Part shown: positions 48,776-61,855 of the stretch, piece by piece
How the letters are laid out: each line of letters opens with the position of its first letter
How positions within the stretch are numbered: the stretch's first letter is position 1
Assembly (NCBI GenBank): GCA_012932295.1
Contig: JAAONU010000016.1
Span: 45,973,241 to 46,037,240, forward strand
From: Cyclina sinensis
Lineage: Eukaryota > Mollusca > Bivalvia > Venerida > Veneridae
DNA: 64,000 bases
Reading direction: 5' to 3'
Notes under the pieces: model-generated
Seen by the model: the letters and a program-made list of their open reading frames with translations, nothing else
What the model was told of the DNA's origin: nothing
Database searches by the model: none
Made by a program: the position numbers and the translations under genes

Positions 48776-51700
48776 GGGGAATAATTCAAGAAAATGACAG
48801 AGTTGTGTTACTTGTCCTAATACAGTAGCTTGTCGCTATAAATGAGTTGTTGATACACATATGTTCAGTAATAATAAAGATATTGCAAATTAAAATGATT
48901 TTTAAAGAATTTTTGATACCCCCATACAAGGTCAAGAACGTATTACGAACAGGATGGCTGAACTAAGCATAGAAGTAGCAGCAACAAAATTGTCTTGTTG
49001 TGTGAAACTTATTCTTTATTACCATCTAGGGTCATTTTGCTTTCAGTGTTTGAAGTAAGAGTACCGTTATTATCAGTGGGATATTATTTTCAATGAACCA
49101 CGTCCTGTTTGGATAATAGATTCAACAATTCTGTATTAGACTGATCTTCTCTATCGTAATTTATTGGACGTGAAAATGCAATTACTTCTCATGCCACTAA
49201 ATTCAAGTGCTTGCATAATGCTGTTCATTCAACTGTTTCATAGCTTATTCAGAAGAAAACTTAGTTATCCTGTTTTAGAAAGGCTAGAAATATTGCAAAA
49301 CAGTCATTTTTCTTAGTATGAAACCTGTCACAAGCGACGTACAATAGAACGTAGCTTACCACAATACGTGAAATAGATGGGTTTATATGAACAGTTAAAC
49401 GAAAGTGCTTATCCTGAAATGCTAAACTGCATTTTCTGCATTCATCACAAGAATAAAATATAAATAGTGTCTAGTTTTTTTTATATTTAAATAAAAATTT
49501 TGTTTACAGTTTTTGCACTCTAGCATCTTGGCATGTTTTCACAGTTATTCTAATGGGAAAATTTAGCTAAATGTGTGATATTGCTTGATTGAGAACGTGG
49601 TGAATTTTGATAACCATTCATTGTAAAGATAGGGTAAATATTGTATTAAAATTTCAAAAAATGAGTTTTTGATAATTTTCCTAATTCAGACAGAAGCGAC
49701 AATAACATACAAACTTCTTACACACTAACGTTTATTGCATTTAAACAGTCCGGGGCGGGGGAAGAGTAATTGATCGGAAATCGTTTTCCGACTTTATGTA
49801 ACAGTGTCACAGACTTCCACAAGTCCGTATCAAACGAAACTGCATATAAGTTACATACCCACCCAACTTTATTGCATTACATCATTCCGGAGTGAAGTTG
49901 CTCACCGATAATCGCTTTTTCTATTTTTGTAACGGTGACTTTGACTTTGATTGCGGAACCCACCCATACTAAATGGCATAGTTATTTTTATGAACATATA
50001 GGGATTGAGTTAGTTACCTTAAAATTAACTTTTTTTATATACGCTCTCTATAGGAATTCGTTGTATCTATAATGATCCGACACTTAATGCAATAATTTTA
50101 GTTATGCAGCCCTTACTTCGTTAGTTATGCATTATTTTATCATTGCGTCCTTTGCAAATGTATGTTACGACTTTTGGCGCCGCCGCGGTTATTGTACGGG
50201 GACGTTACGTCATTCCGTTATTATTATTGTTTTTGTTTCATACCCTAGTGAAGCCTCAAGGCGAAACGTTAGTATTTTCAATTTAAAAAATAACATTTTA
50301 TTCGTGTTAGGTGGCATTCTCCTCCATGAATAGTTAGTTACCTTAACGCATTTTAGTACAAACTTACATATTGTATTAGCAAATAAAAGCTTCTTTGTGA
50401 ATCTTAATTAATGCAACTGACAGTTATTCATTAAACAATATGGAGATTTTGTTTACAAAAAAATGTAATGACAGGACTAGTCTTATGAATTGAAAATAAC
50501 TGTTGTCGATTAGCATAACTCATACACATCCTCAAGTTTTGACACTGCATTCGTGTCATCCCGTATTGTAAAAAATACTGAAACGTTAATTAATGTTTTT
50601 AATTCCTGTAACAAAAGCAGTATTTTTTCTATTAACCTGTATTGTATTATTTATCTTATAATCAAGAGCAAATTTCAAAATATCCAGTGCGTGTTATCAG
50701 CTTACATACTTTTGATTACAAAGTGTTTTACAAGCACTGTCCTGTAAAATTTAGTCGGACAGTGTTTGTTGTAGCAGAAATGCCCTTTCAATATTGAGGA
50801 AATTTCATCACCATATTTATGAGACAGAAAACTGTGTACTAAAAAGCAAAATGTAGGAAGAACAACATTGAATAGTTCTTTCCAAATCAAGATTGGGAAT
50901 CAGATTTTTGACACGTTGTTTTTGAAATTCTGATTAGGATTAAAATAATCATCTAGCTATGTATTATTTTTCCTCTTTTTTGCACTCGTTGGCATTATAA
51001 ATCTACATGTGAATACATTATTGTCAAACTGAAAGAACTGATTCACATATTGCTTGTGGCTAGGTCCACAGTTCTGCTCTTATCATCATATTAAATAAAT
51101 AGTGTAAATCATTGTTTAACATAAACTTAAGCCGACATTTTCAATACAGATAAAAAATCAGCTAAAGTGCTTTCAATGTATCAGAATTTCATTGTTCATC
51201 TTCTTTTAAACTTCGACGTTAAAATAGAAAATGATTTCCATCTTTACAAAGACAAATATGAATACTTATAAGATCAATGTGGTTTATTGTTTTATGTAAT
51301 GTCAATACAGTTCGGAAAAATGTTCTTCAGAATTTCCTAGAACCTAGTTTAAACAACCTAGCCTCTGACATTTCCAAGGCGGTTACCCTGCGGGTTCTCA
51401 TTTTCGTTGTTTGTGGTCTTTTAAAATTAATAAATTATATAAAGATTTATGCTCTATTTTCATGTAATATTTCAACTTTAAGTCGGATGTCATTGATAAT
51501 ATTTCTGTCTTCTACTTTGGCTAATTAACACGTTTGAATTACTTAATTAGTTCTTTTTTTAATTCTCTGAAATTATAATATTGTTAAAAATTTGGTATTT
51601 TATTATTGATGCCAAGCTGAAAGTTTTAGTCTAACAGCATGTATTTCGTCAAGAAATACAATGTAGGTAGGAAGAGTGAAAAGAAGATTTACATAACTTC

Positions 51701-54700
51701 TCTTGATTAAAGGAAATCAATAGTTCAGTGATTTCATTCTTGCTTTTTTACACTGGCCTGTATACTTCAATATCATGAAACAGTTACAACACTTGGTGTT
51801 TTTGTTATTTGTATTTTCAAGATTGCGTTTAGATTGATCACACAACATCGCTAAACTTTTTCGCGATTATAACTCTAAGAAAACAAGTGAAATCATACAT
51901 CAAAGGTACAATATTTCTGTCTAGTTTTACTGTTTTATTGTGTGAAAAAAAACTGCAAGCAAGTGGAAAAACTCGTTTCGTAATTTTGTATTTCTTTTTT
52001 CTTGGAGCTAATTTCTAAACTAGAATAATGAGAAAGTTTTCAGAAATGGACTATTTGAAACGTGAATATTACTCATATTTGTAATGATACAAGTTGACTT
52101 GGATGTTGGATATTGATATATACTGATGGACATAACATGCGGTTTAAGACAATCCCTTATTATATTCCAGTAAACTCACTAAAGTAACTGCTAGCCATAA
52201 AATGAATACGAGATTCGTGATGAAGGTGACCATCTGTGATTGGCTACAGTAATTAATTAGATGTTGTATATTATATATGACTGGAAACACGGTGCTCGTC
52301 GTGAAGTCTTAGACCGTTTGTCAGACAGATTCTGTATCGTAGCTCTTTTTTAAAAAGTTTTACGTTTAAAACCGCTTTTTGAGATAAAACAGGAAAATAC
52401 CCAACTATTTGTTTGCTACAATACCATTATTTGATAGTTTCACACATGTTTCTAAGTCTGGCTGTAACTGTGAAAACGTAAAAAAGATAAACGAACAAAT
52501 TTAAAAGAATACTTTTTACGTTTTAGTATAATTATGATATATTGTTTTGGCTTTGTTGTCTATCTGACCGTAAATCAGCAGGTCCGCTTGCTTGCCTTCT
52601 CCTGGATCATTTTCTTTTATTAAATTTTCATGTGTTATCGCTTGTCATATTTTCATTTTTTGTAATTTTAGAAAAATAATTTTCGCCATTTCTTAAATAA
52701 GTTCGTTCTAGTTACCCCACACATAAAATAAAGTAAGGTAGCATTGAGAGAGTGAATGATGCAAGACTTCAACCTTTAAACTGCTACATTATTGAAATAT
52801 CTCTATCATTGAATATTGTTTAGTTGTGTAATTTTAATGTAAGGCTGATATACCAATTGAAATCATTGAAAAAAACAAAACAAATAAAATACAAGTAATT
52901 TCTTTAAGCTTGACAATTTTTGAGACTGCATATATAACGAAGAACTGTTTTCTGATATCTTCCGTTATGCTCTGTTTCCAGAATATCCTTCACACATATC
53001 TTGACAAAACAATTGAACAAATCATTCATACTCATGTGGAGAAATTGGTGTTTCATATATGCAAGAATTTGATAAAGATGATAAAATTTAATTACAGATA
53101 TGGGTTTCCTTTAGATATACAAACGGTGGCTACCACAGGTGTTTTAAACATCTAATAAGCGTGATTTCCTGGCAAATTGTCGAAATTATTCTGATATCAC
53201 TCCCGCCGAGCAATTCGTACTAAATAATAAGAAATGAGGTTAAGTACTCAGTTTCTTTCAACAAATTTTCATCACACTACTTATTGTCAAAACACATTGA
53301 CTAAAGTTGATAAAATGCTCAACGCTGCAACAGGTACACACACTAATAATATTTTGTATTACTCATTTTGTTTCTGATTTTCTTAAAAAAATACTCTAAA
53401 ATATGAGTCATTGTTCTTATTCAAAATATCATATTTTCATATGAACATACCTGAATTTGTTCAACTGTTTATTTATTGTTATATGCTTTGCAAATATTTT
53501 GGCGGAGTTTGTTCATAAATCAAGAAACTGTGACTATAGCATTGATTATTACAAAGTTTTGTTTTTATTTCGTACTGTGTTCAAGTCACGGAAAGTTTAA
53601 AGGAAGGGCTGTTAATGTCCTAAGCTTAAACACTGCTAAAAATAATTTAAAAAAAACGAAATCAGTGTATACCTTTATTTAAAACACTTATGATATTCTA
53701 ATACTGTTTTCAGAAGTTTGCAATCATAAAATAAAGAATCGGATATGTAAATGAAGGATACGTTCCGTCTATTAGTCGAGATATATTGCCTTTATTATCG
53801 CATTATATTTAGAATTTCATCGTTTTCTATATTTGTAATCTTGAAAGCTTTAATGATGAATGTTAAATTGAGAAAATAGTAACCGTGAGTTTTGCCGAAA
53901 TGCACAACACAGAATTCAGAACAATTGCAGCAAACTTTTTAACAAACTGGTGACATATTTGACATGTTTGAATGATTAATTAACGAAAAAATAAATAATT
54001 CTGTTTTGTACTTATTTTTTGAATCTTTACTCTTTTTTTGTCAAAATGTCTGACTGATATCCAGAAGAAGACATTCAAAAGTAATTGATAAATGGCAACG
54101 TTGGCATTGTATTTGTTAAGCTTAGAACATAATGCATTTTGCATGTAATCCTGGAATTTAATGTCATCAAAGCTGAAGAAACGACTTCATTATACGAAGT
54201 TTTACTATGCCGTTTTTATTCACAGGGAGTAGAAAATATATTCAATATTTTATTTTTGTATTCCATAACAGTATTCTGTTACGCAAACTGCATGTTAAAA
54301 TTTATTAAAGCCTGCAATTTTTCAGGTTAGAAGTAGAAACTATGATCATTATACTGTCCAGTATGTTAAAAGATTTTCTTTTAATGAAATGTCTCAAACG
54401 AATTGACTCAGATACTTTTAAGTAGACACTATGGAGCAAAAGTACTAAATTATTGCCCTAATGCACTAGGTTTTGTGCATTTTAAACTCTTATGGGTCGT
54501 TTGTTTTATCTGAGTACGACGGACAACTATGCCTATATTTCAAAGATTGAAACATGTGTGATATCTAGACCTATAATAAATCAATTTGCCCCCGGTGTGT
54601 CTCAATATTGAGTTTACATAATCAAGAAGGGCTAATATAGTAATAATCATAGGAAAAGATTGAGTTTCCTGCAGCAACGGAAATGATGAAGCTGATTTGA

Positions 54701-54941
54701 TTCAATTTCTGATAGATTTCTATATTTGGTAATATAAAATAAAGACGGTTGGTTCCATACGTCTGTAATAATTTGTAATAATTTGAAACATGAATCAACT
54801 TTGTTTGCCAAAATGTATAACAGCGAAAGTTTGTATGTTTTATTTGGCTTGTTCATATCTACTATCTAGAAATAAAGCGTTGATGTTAAAGTCTATTAAA
54901 CATATTCTGAACGTAATTATTTGTTGTTTTCAAATATAAAA

Positions 54942-56220
54942 AAAATCAATAAATAAGAAACACCAATAATATTACAATGCAAATCACGCACTGTTTAGGT
55001 AAATGAATGATTATGCCGTTTCTTTTGTTTAATCGGCCCCTGAGTTTTCATTGCACCATGAACAAATATCCAAAAAACTACTTAGGCATTACTGTGAAAC
55101 TGCAGCGGCAACATCGCAGAGTTCGTGAAATCCGTGATATATGTCTTGGTTTTATATTGTTTTGATAAAAAAAGAGGTTGATGAATAGTACTGAGCTTAA
55201 ATGGTTCATTTGTTAAATTAAAATTAGTGGCTTATTCCAAATTCATATAGAATAAAAAGAAATGTAGTTTTTTTTTTCGTTTTAGTTGTTGTTGTTGTTG
55301 TTTTTTTGTTTTATTCAAACACATGTATTTCATATAAGCTACCATGAGTTTATAAACTATTCTAAAGGCATCGTAATGCAAATAAAGTTAGTTTACTTTG
55401 TGATTGTTTAGTGGAAATTTGCTTAAGGCTGTATTGAAATCACATCTCCATATTCATGAGCTCTACCTTATTTAGAACTAATCGGATTGTGATTCATTCA
55501 TTGATCACGAGCCTTGATCAGATTGAATCTGCACATTTTCTTCGATTTCCATTGATCACTGAATAAGGAATGGTGTTGCATTATTTAATACAGAATGTGA
55601 AATTTAGAAAATGGGTTATTCGGTCAGTTTGTACATTAGTTCTTTATTTTTATCTGTGTCTTTAAAAAAACTGAAGACATGGAATTTGTTACCAAACTTT
55701 AGCCAAAAAGTGCTGTCCATGCTGTCTCATCTACAAAACCTCACATTTTACTTTTTTGTCCAAGTTTTAAACAAAGAAAAAACTTGCAACGCATTCAGAA
55801 CTCGCTTTCTTATTTTTCGAAACTTAAGCGCTGATAACAAAAATGAATACAAAACAAACTAGCAATGCCATGCATTGTCCCTGCTCGTCAACAAATTATA
55901 ATCGATAAATGAATAAATAAATAGATAAATAAATCTTATCTAATATAATTATAATTATTGTAATTATAATTGTAAGCTGCACAACTCTGATCAGATGTTT
56001 TGGTTGTTATTAAATCATGCATTGTGATTAATCAACAATTAAAATTTCAAGCAGTCGTAAGCGTACGTCTGACGTTTCTTTATCTTTTACAGTCATAAAT
56101 TTATCATACACTACAAGACTTCCATCAGTCTTTACTGTTACGTTTATACCTTCTAAGACACTATAGAACGTTACCGCTTTATGTTGGATACCATTTACAT
56201 AACATACTGATTAAGAACTG
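54942..56220. other. Gene-less DNA with simple repeats after the duplication
   Basis: Holds a T-rich tract with five GTT units (55268-55312), an AAAT-type microsatellite (55904-55934) and a perfect AT palindrome (55947-55971). An 83-codon frame at 55611-55862 has no recognised domain. Confidence 0.5.
55947..55971. repeat. Perfect AT-rich inverted repeat, 11-bp arms
   Basis: AATTATAATTA, spacer TTG, then TAATTATAATT. The arms are exact reverse complements, so the site can extrude as a cruciform. It may have arisen from local slippage next to the AAAT microsatellite. Confidence 0.8.
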
Positions 56221-56278
56221 CATACATCCGCAGGGTTTCCACTGGCCAATTTTATTTTTCAGCCAATGGGGAGGGTTC

Positions 56279-56298
56279 CGGGAGGGAGCTCCCTCCCG
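56279..56298. repeat. Perfect 20-bp GC-rich palindrome before the satellite
   Basis: CGGGAGGGAGCTCCCTCCCG is its own reverse complement. It lies about 85 bp before the first satellite monomer, within a more GC-rich block that starts CAGGGTTTCCACTGG near 56231. That block could be one end of a mobile element, but no partner end was found. Confidence 0.85.
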
Positions 56299-56384
56299 TC
56301 GAAAATTTTTCAATTTCTCATTTTTAAAGACCCAATTTACAACATATCTAGAGCTTCAATGAACGTGAAGTTGGCACATAGATC

Positions 56385-57660
56385 GAAGCTCTACATCCAG
56401 CTCTGCAATCTTATATCACTGCAGAGCTGGGTCGCAGCTCTACATCCAGCTCTGCAATCTTATATCATTGCAGAGCTGGTTCGCAGCTCTACATCCAGCT
56501 CTGCGATCTTATATCATTGCAGAGCTGGGTCGCAGCTCTACATCCAGCTCTGCAATCTTATAATTGCAGAGCTGGGTCGCAGCTCTACATCTAGCTCTGC
56601 AATCTTATATCATTGCAGAGCTGGGTCGCAGCTCTACATCCAGCTCTGCAATCTTATATCATTGCATAGCTGGGTCGCAGACTTACATCCAGCTATGCAA
56701 TCTTATATAATTACAGACCTACATCCAGCTCTGCAATCTTATATCATTGCAGAGCTGGGTCGCAGCTCTACACCCGGCTCTGCAATCTAATATCATTGCA
56801 TAGCTGGGTCGTAGATCTACATCTAGCTCTGAAATCTTATATCATTGCAGAGCTGGGTCGCAGCTCTACATCCAGCTCTGCAATCTTATATCAATGCAGA
56901 GCTGGGTCGCAGCTCTACATCCAGCTCTGCAATCTTATATCATTGCAGAGCTGGGTCGCAGCTCTACATCCAGCTCTGCAATCTTATAATTGCAGAGCTT
57001 GGTCGCAGCTCTACATCTAGCTCTGCAATCTTATATCATTGCAGAGCTGGGTTGCAGCTCGACATCCAGCTCTGCAATCTTATATCATTGCATAGCTGGG
57101 TCGCAGACTTACATCCAGCTATGCAATCTTATATAATTACAGAACTACATCCAGCTCTGCAATCTAATATCATTGCATAGCTGGGTCGTAGATCTACATC
57201 TAGCTCTGAAATCTTATATCATTGCAGAGCTGGGTCGCAGCTCTACATGCAGCTCTGCAATCTTATATCATTGCAGAGGTGGGTCGCAGCTCTACATCCA
57301 GCTCTGCAATCTTATATCATTGCAGAGCTGGGTCGCAGCTCTACTCCACCTCTGCAGTCTTATATCATTGCAGAGCTGGGTCGCAGCTCTACATCCAGCT
57401 CTGCGATCTTATATCATTGCAGACCTGGGTCGCAGCTCTACATCTAGCTTTGAAATCTTATATCATTGCAGAGCTGGAGTCGCAGCTCTACATCCAGCTC
57501 TGCAAATCATTGCATAGCTGGATCGTATATCTACATCTAGCTCTGCAATCTTATATCATTGTATAGCTTGGTCGTAGATCTACAACTAGCTCTGTAATCT
57601 TATATCATGGCAAAGCTTGGTCGCAGACTAACATCCAGCTCTGCAATCTTTTATAATTAG
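56385..57660 (+). repeat. 49-bp satellite array, forward orientation (about 26 monomers)
   Basis: Monomers of 49 bp carry CCAGCTCTGCAAT, an 8-base loop, then ATTGCAGAGCTGG. These 13-base arms are perfect reverse complements, so each monomer can fold as a hairpin. The remaining part has a second small inversion (GAGCTG and CAGCTC). A higher-order unit of 426 bp repeats between about 56561 and 57116, shrinking to 377 bp (one monomer lost) by 57178. The 3' end from about 57500 is decayed. Monomers lack stops in the forward frames, producing spurious open frames up to 174 codons with a 49-residue period. Confidence 0.95.
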
Positions 57661-60600
57661 ACAATATGTTGCTCATATTGGGATCTTTCTAGTAACTTTC
57701 CGCTTAAGATATCTGACGAAGTTAGTTACGGATAAAAAGACGGATGGGCGTTGAGTATAGCGGACCAATGATCATGGGTCTCACCAGATGGTAAAGGTCA
57801 TTCGTGCATAAAACCTTGCATTTCAGTTCTGTTCAAAGGGGACAGAGATACGGGTGCCGACATAACGATTCGTGCGCTCACACGCCGTTTGAACTAATTT
57901 CTCTTATGCGTATTACAGGGCATGTAAACAAACATAGACGCTTATGACGAAGCATCAACTGAATTTTGTGTACTTAGTATTCTGTGGCAGCAACTTTAAT
58001 ACACTAAAACATTAAAACTTAAATTTCCTATTACGGACGGTAAATGAAGAATATAACTACCAAATGCACAATGGCTCAACGGCCGTTATTTTGCCTTGAC
58101 ATGGGTCAAATAAAGGTCAAGGCCAATAGGGGGCGAGGGTAGAACATTTCGATTGGGGCATGGTAAGTGTCAATGCTGTTTAGTGTAAACACACTTTCGG
58201 CCGTCTCATTTCGGACATGATTTTTTCATATTAGTATGTATAGATGTATTCCATTCGAGACAAATAACCATTTTCCTTTGAAAGTTTCTGTAAAATGTTA
58301 TGACCCCTGGATTCTGACAAAAGAAATTTCGGTGCAGGTTCATTAGGTGACACTATAAACCAAAAAATTCAACTATTACATTTTGTAATCTTTCAGTCTT
58401 AGATGAAATGTTTTAAAAGTTTTTTCTAAATAAGTTTGTTTACTTCGCAAATTTGAGTCGACTTTGAATGGGACAAGTTAAAAACAAAGAGCCATGATTC
58501 ATTTAGTTATGATAGAGCTCTACCACATAATATTACATCCCAAATATCTTAGATCAAGGCTTTGCGGTTTCAGACAAAAATATATTAACTTGTTTGATTC
58601 TCTCTTACCATGAAATTGTGTTGCAAATTGCCATGTGGTAAGGGTGGTTACAGTATGAAGATTGGATGACAGAAAAAGAACATGTTATAAGTTTCACTTT
58701 CTAAAATAGATCTTAGTACAATACCTTCAGGGATTTCTTGCCATTCGTCAGTTAACTTTAGTCTCGGTCTAAACATCTTTCTGGAAGAAAGCAATTAATA
58801 TGAACATGTTTTATTTTTTCAAAGCAGATAATAGATGTACTTACAAATTTTAAGAAAATATATAGCTATCACTTAAATGACTTATGCCCCAGAATAGTAG
58901 CTTTGAATTCGAATTGGCAGTCATATAATCCGAGAGAAATATGTTAACAAAATGCAGAGCTAATATTGATGGTAATAACTTCAAGATCCTTATGAATTAT
59001 TTTTTAATTTTTTTTAATTTTAGGACAAGTAAAATATGCGATTCTGTTTTGCTGTAGTGAAGTGTTATTGAGTGCGAGTGGCTTTTTGCGACGAAGGACA
59101 TTCCTAAAGTCCCATCCGGTAGACGGGTAGGGGACTAATAACTCATTCAAAAATGAGACTGAAAGTGACAATAAAATGCAGACAAAATTTTACTACGAAC
59201 TGTTCTGATGATGGTTTCATTCAAATCGGCCCTCAGGTTGTGTAGAAAAAGCACTGAAAAGGTTTTAAACAGGCAAACAGGAAGTCGGACGGACGAACAA
59301 TAGTAAGTGATGACGTTCTATTTAGTGAAAGTTTCATTCAAACTTAACTGGTGGCTGTTGAGATCATGAACCGGAAGGACAGACGCACTGATGGACAGTG
59401 GAATCACTACATGCCTCCCTTCAGAGGCAAAAGAAACAGAAGGAAATTACAGTTATGAAACAAAGAATTATTGTAAGTTACGATAAAACAGTGGCAGACT
59501 TATACATCTTATAAATGGTCTAGCAAGGACATAGAATTAAACTAAATCTTGTACATCAAATTTTCATGTAAAGAAATAAATATGAACAAACCTGCTTCGC
59601 TGAGAGATTTTCAATCTATGACGCTTCCGTCAAACAATCTGATGCTCTTCTGAAGATTTGCGCGGGAAGATCAAAGCGACCTCTAAATTTCCTTTGATGT
59701 AGCGCGGCACAGGGATGACACTTTTTTTATTGGCGGCGCCGAGAACGGCGACCCCTATATTGGGATACTATTTTTTTTACCATGGCCTGACGTAATCAAT
59801 TTGGGAGCAGTTCAGATTATAATTACTGTAAAAAATCTTTACTCTGTACATAACTAAAAATATGTAAGTGCATAAATCTTATTTTTCAATTTAACCATAA
59901 ATTGTTCCAAATTATGCACGTTTTTATTTTATACAAGAAGTGTTTAATGCATTAAACACAGAAAATAATGACTCTTCCCGAATCTTACAGGATGCGCGTT
60001 TTTATAGCTTTCGGTTTCGGACCTAAACAACTGATTTGACAACAGTCTTTAAAAGGTTTCCATGTATGTGTTACATCTAAAACAAGAAAGGGAAATAAAA
60101 ATACGGTTAACTGAAAAAAGACGAATGTTTATCATCTTAAATACTTGATAACTTATAATTTTAGGAAGAATCGACATCTGAAACAATTCAAAGTTTTGTA
60201 TATATAGTAACGATACGGTTTCGTAAAGGAAGATAAATCAAAGCGCTGTAAGCACTGGGGTAATAATGCATAACTCAAGCAGTGCCTTACAGTGTAAATT
60301 CTGAAATGCAGATCGCCCTTACTTCGTACAACTTCAACTAAAATCTAAATTGCACAAAATCTGTCGTTTAAACAGATTCATCAATCTATGCATTGCTTAG
60401 CAGCTGCCTGTGTAAATTCAAACACAATGATTCTTTTGAAGAGATATAGATAAAAGAAACATATCTGTTCACTACGTCACTAAGTCGTTACATTGTGAAT
60501 ACTATAGAGTATTTTTTTTTTCATTTCTAAGCATGTTATCTAGTCCTACCGTGACGGTGTTCCGATCATGACCCTTATTTTACCAGAAAATGCGATGGGA

Positions 60601-60844
60601 CGATGGCACGATGCTGAAAACCTTATTCTGTGTCTATAATTACTAGCACCCAGATGTATTTTATACCATTGTATCTGTCAACTGGATTGAGTAAAATTAA
60701 TTTATTTTATGTTTTGCTACGAAATGGATAAAATTTCGTTTTCCATTTTATCCCGAAAACAACGAGAAGTGTAATTTGATGACCCTTCTTTATTTGATAG
60801 TTAAACGTTCGTGGATCTCTTACATTTTCCTTTAAGACAGATGC
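57661..60844. other. Gene-less DNA between the inverted satellite arrays
   Basis: No coding pattern. A TGACATGGGTCAAATAAAGG-like fragment lies near 58097. A mollusc repeat fragment spans 59140-59440. A GC-rich patch, GGCGGCGCCGAGAACGGCG, is near 59732. Other stretches show nothing recognisable. Confidence 0.45.
59140..59440. repeat. Fragment of a mollusc interspersed repeat ending in ATGCCTCCCTTCAG
   Basis: Contains GGCAAACAGGAAGTCGGACG, GACGAACAATAG, GTTTCATTCAAACTTAACTG, GGACAGACGCACTGATGGAC and ACTACATGCCTCCCTTCAGA. I recognise this as the 3' region of a widespread mollusc repeat; boundaries are approximate. Confidence 0.55.
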
Positions 60845-60965
60845 CCACCTACTGAGCTCAATTGGTACAGTACTGTATTAAGAATCAAAGGTTCGATCAC
60901 TGGAATGAGTGTAAATTTCTCTGTGACGATTGATCTCGAACGTTTTGCCTTAAGGTCATTCGTCT
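60845..60965 (+). repeat. tRNA-derived SINE-like segment
   Basis: GAGCTCAATTGGTACAGTAC (from 60854) closely follows the tRNA A-box/D-arm pattern, and GGTTCGATCAC (60890-60900) follows the B box with one mismatch. Anticodon-stem pairing is poor and the text continues into non-tRNA sequence, so a decayed SINE head is likelier than a functional tRNA. Confidence 0.55.
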
Positions 60966-60969
60966 CTCA

Positions 60970-61001
60970 CCACTGTCTCAGACTCATGTTAGAGACAGTG
61001 G
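60970..61001. repeat. Inverted repeat with 10-bp perfect arms
   Basis: CCACTGTCTC and GAGACAGTGG flank a 12-base loop just downstream of the SINE-like segment. It could be part of the SINE tail or a small hairpin; it has no T run, so nothing indicates a terminator. Confidence 0.7.
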
Positions 61002-61855
61002 AGAAAGTCATTCATTTGTGGAGAAATTGATACTTGCTGGTTAGATATAAAGGAAAAATCATAAACAACCAATAAAACAAACAGTTCATGAATTCTGTCA
61101 AAAATGTTACAACCCAGCAGTAAATAATTTTGCTCATAGCATCAAAAACAAACACTATAATATTTTTTGGTGAATTTAAACCATACTTTAAAAATATGCG
61201 CGCCGCTTTTGATGCTTGCATCAAAACTAATCTTTTACGCACTTTGTATTCATAGCCATAGCTAGTGTATACTTCTTGTTTTAATGCATTCCTTCTTGAG
61301 CGCATCTGTCTCTCATCTTATTGTAATCTTGAAAATAATGCACTTGACTTTGCATGTCGTTTCAACACGACTCAGTTGCTCGTTAAATGTACTACGATAT
61401 ACTACGTCGCATTTCTTTGGATCGAGATAAAAAAACGAATCCAATGTTTATGTTTTTCTTATACGGAATACATTACTTTTAAACATGTATAACCTCTTTT
61501 CCACCGTAGTGACAAGGTAGCAAGAAAGCAGGGAAAAGATCAAAGTTCCCCTTGCAGATATGAGAAAATCAAACATTTCTTTGCAAGAGCCGCCAAAAGT
61601 GTAAATAGACCTACATGACTGTACATGAAAAGTAGACAAAACTAAAACAAGTTCTATCCTTCCAGTTTTTGTTTCTGTATAATAATAACAACACCATTAC
61701 AAATCTATTTGGTCAAATAACTATGCTCATCTGAAACGTCATTAAGATAACGCTCTACAGTGAAGATATACTGAAATACCATTAAAATTTTGCAGACCTT
61801 ATTGAAACTGAATAATGAATATGTAAAAAGAAGTAAAAACAAATGTTTGAAGAGC
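61002..61855. other. Gene-less spacer before the second satellite array
   Basis: Short overlapping open frames on both strands (up to 97 codons) with no domain. No repeats were recognised. Confidence 0.4.

Larger units (their letters stand above)
44807..54941 (+). repeat. 10.1-kb head-to-tail segmental duplication, copy 2
   Basis: Direct repeat of 34702-44806, 10,135 bp long. It has 25 extra bases at 50503-50527, one extra A and four extra G. Inner features recur at matching places: G tract 47051-47102, TGACC-type repeat 47988-48775, old dispersed repeats near 45100-45217, 46220-46335 and 54625-54775. Near-perfect identity means either a very recent duplication or a false duplication in assembly (two haplotype contigs joined). 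Confidence 0.95.

Noticed and set aside
55268..55312. T-rich tract as poly-A tail of a reverse-strand retroposon
   Set aside because: It is mixed with GTT units and no retroposon body or target duplication was found beside it.
56385..57660. CRISPR-like appearance of regularly spaced palindromic repeats
   Set aside because: The units are contiguous 49-bp monomers with no unique spacers, and the setting is eukaryotic.
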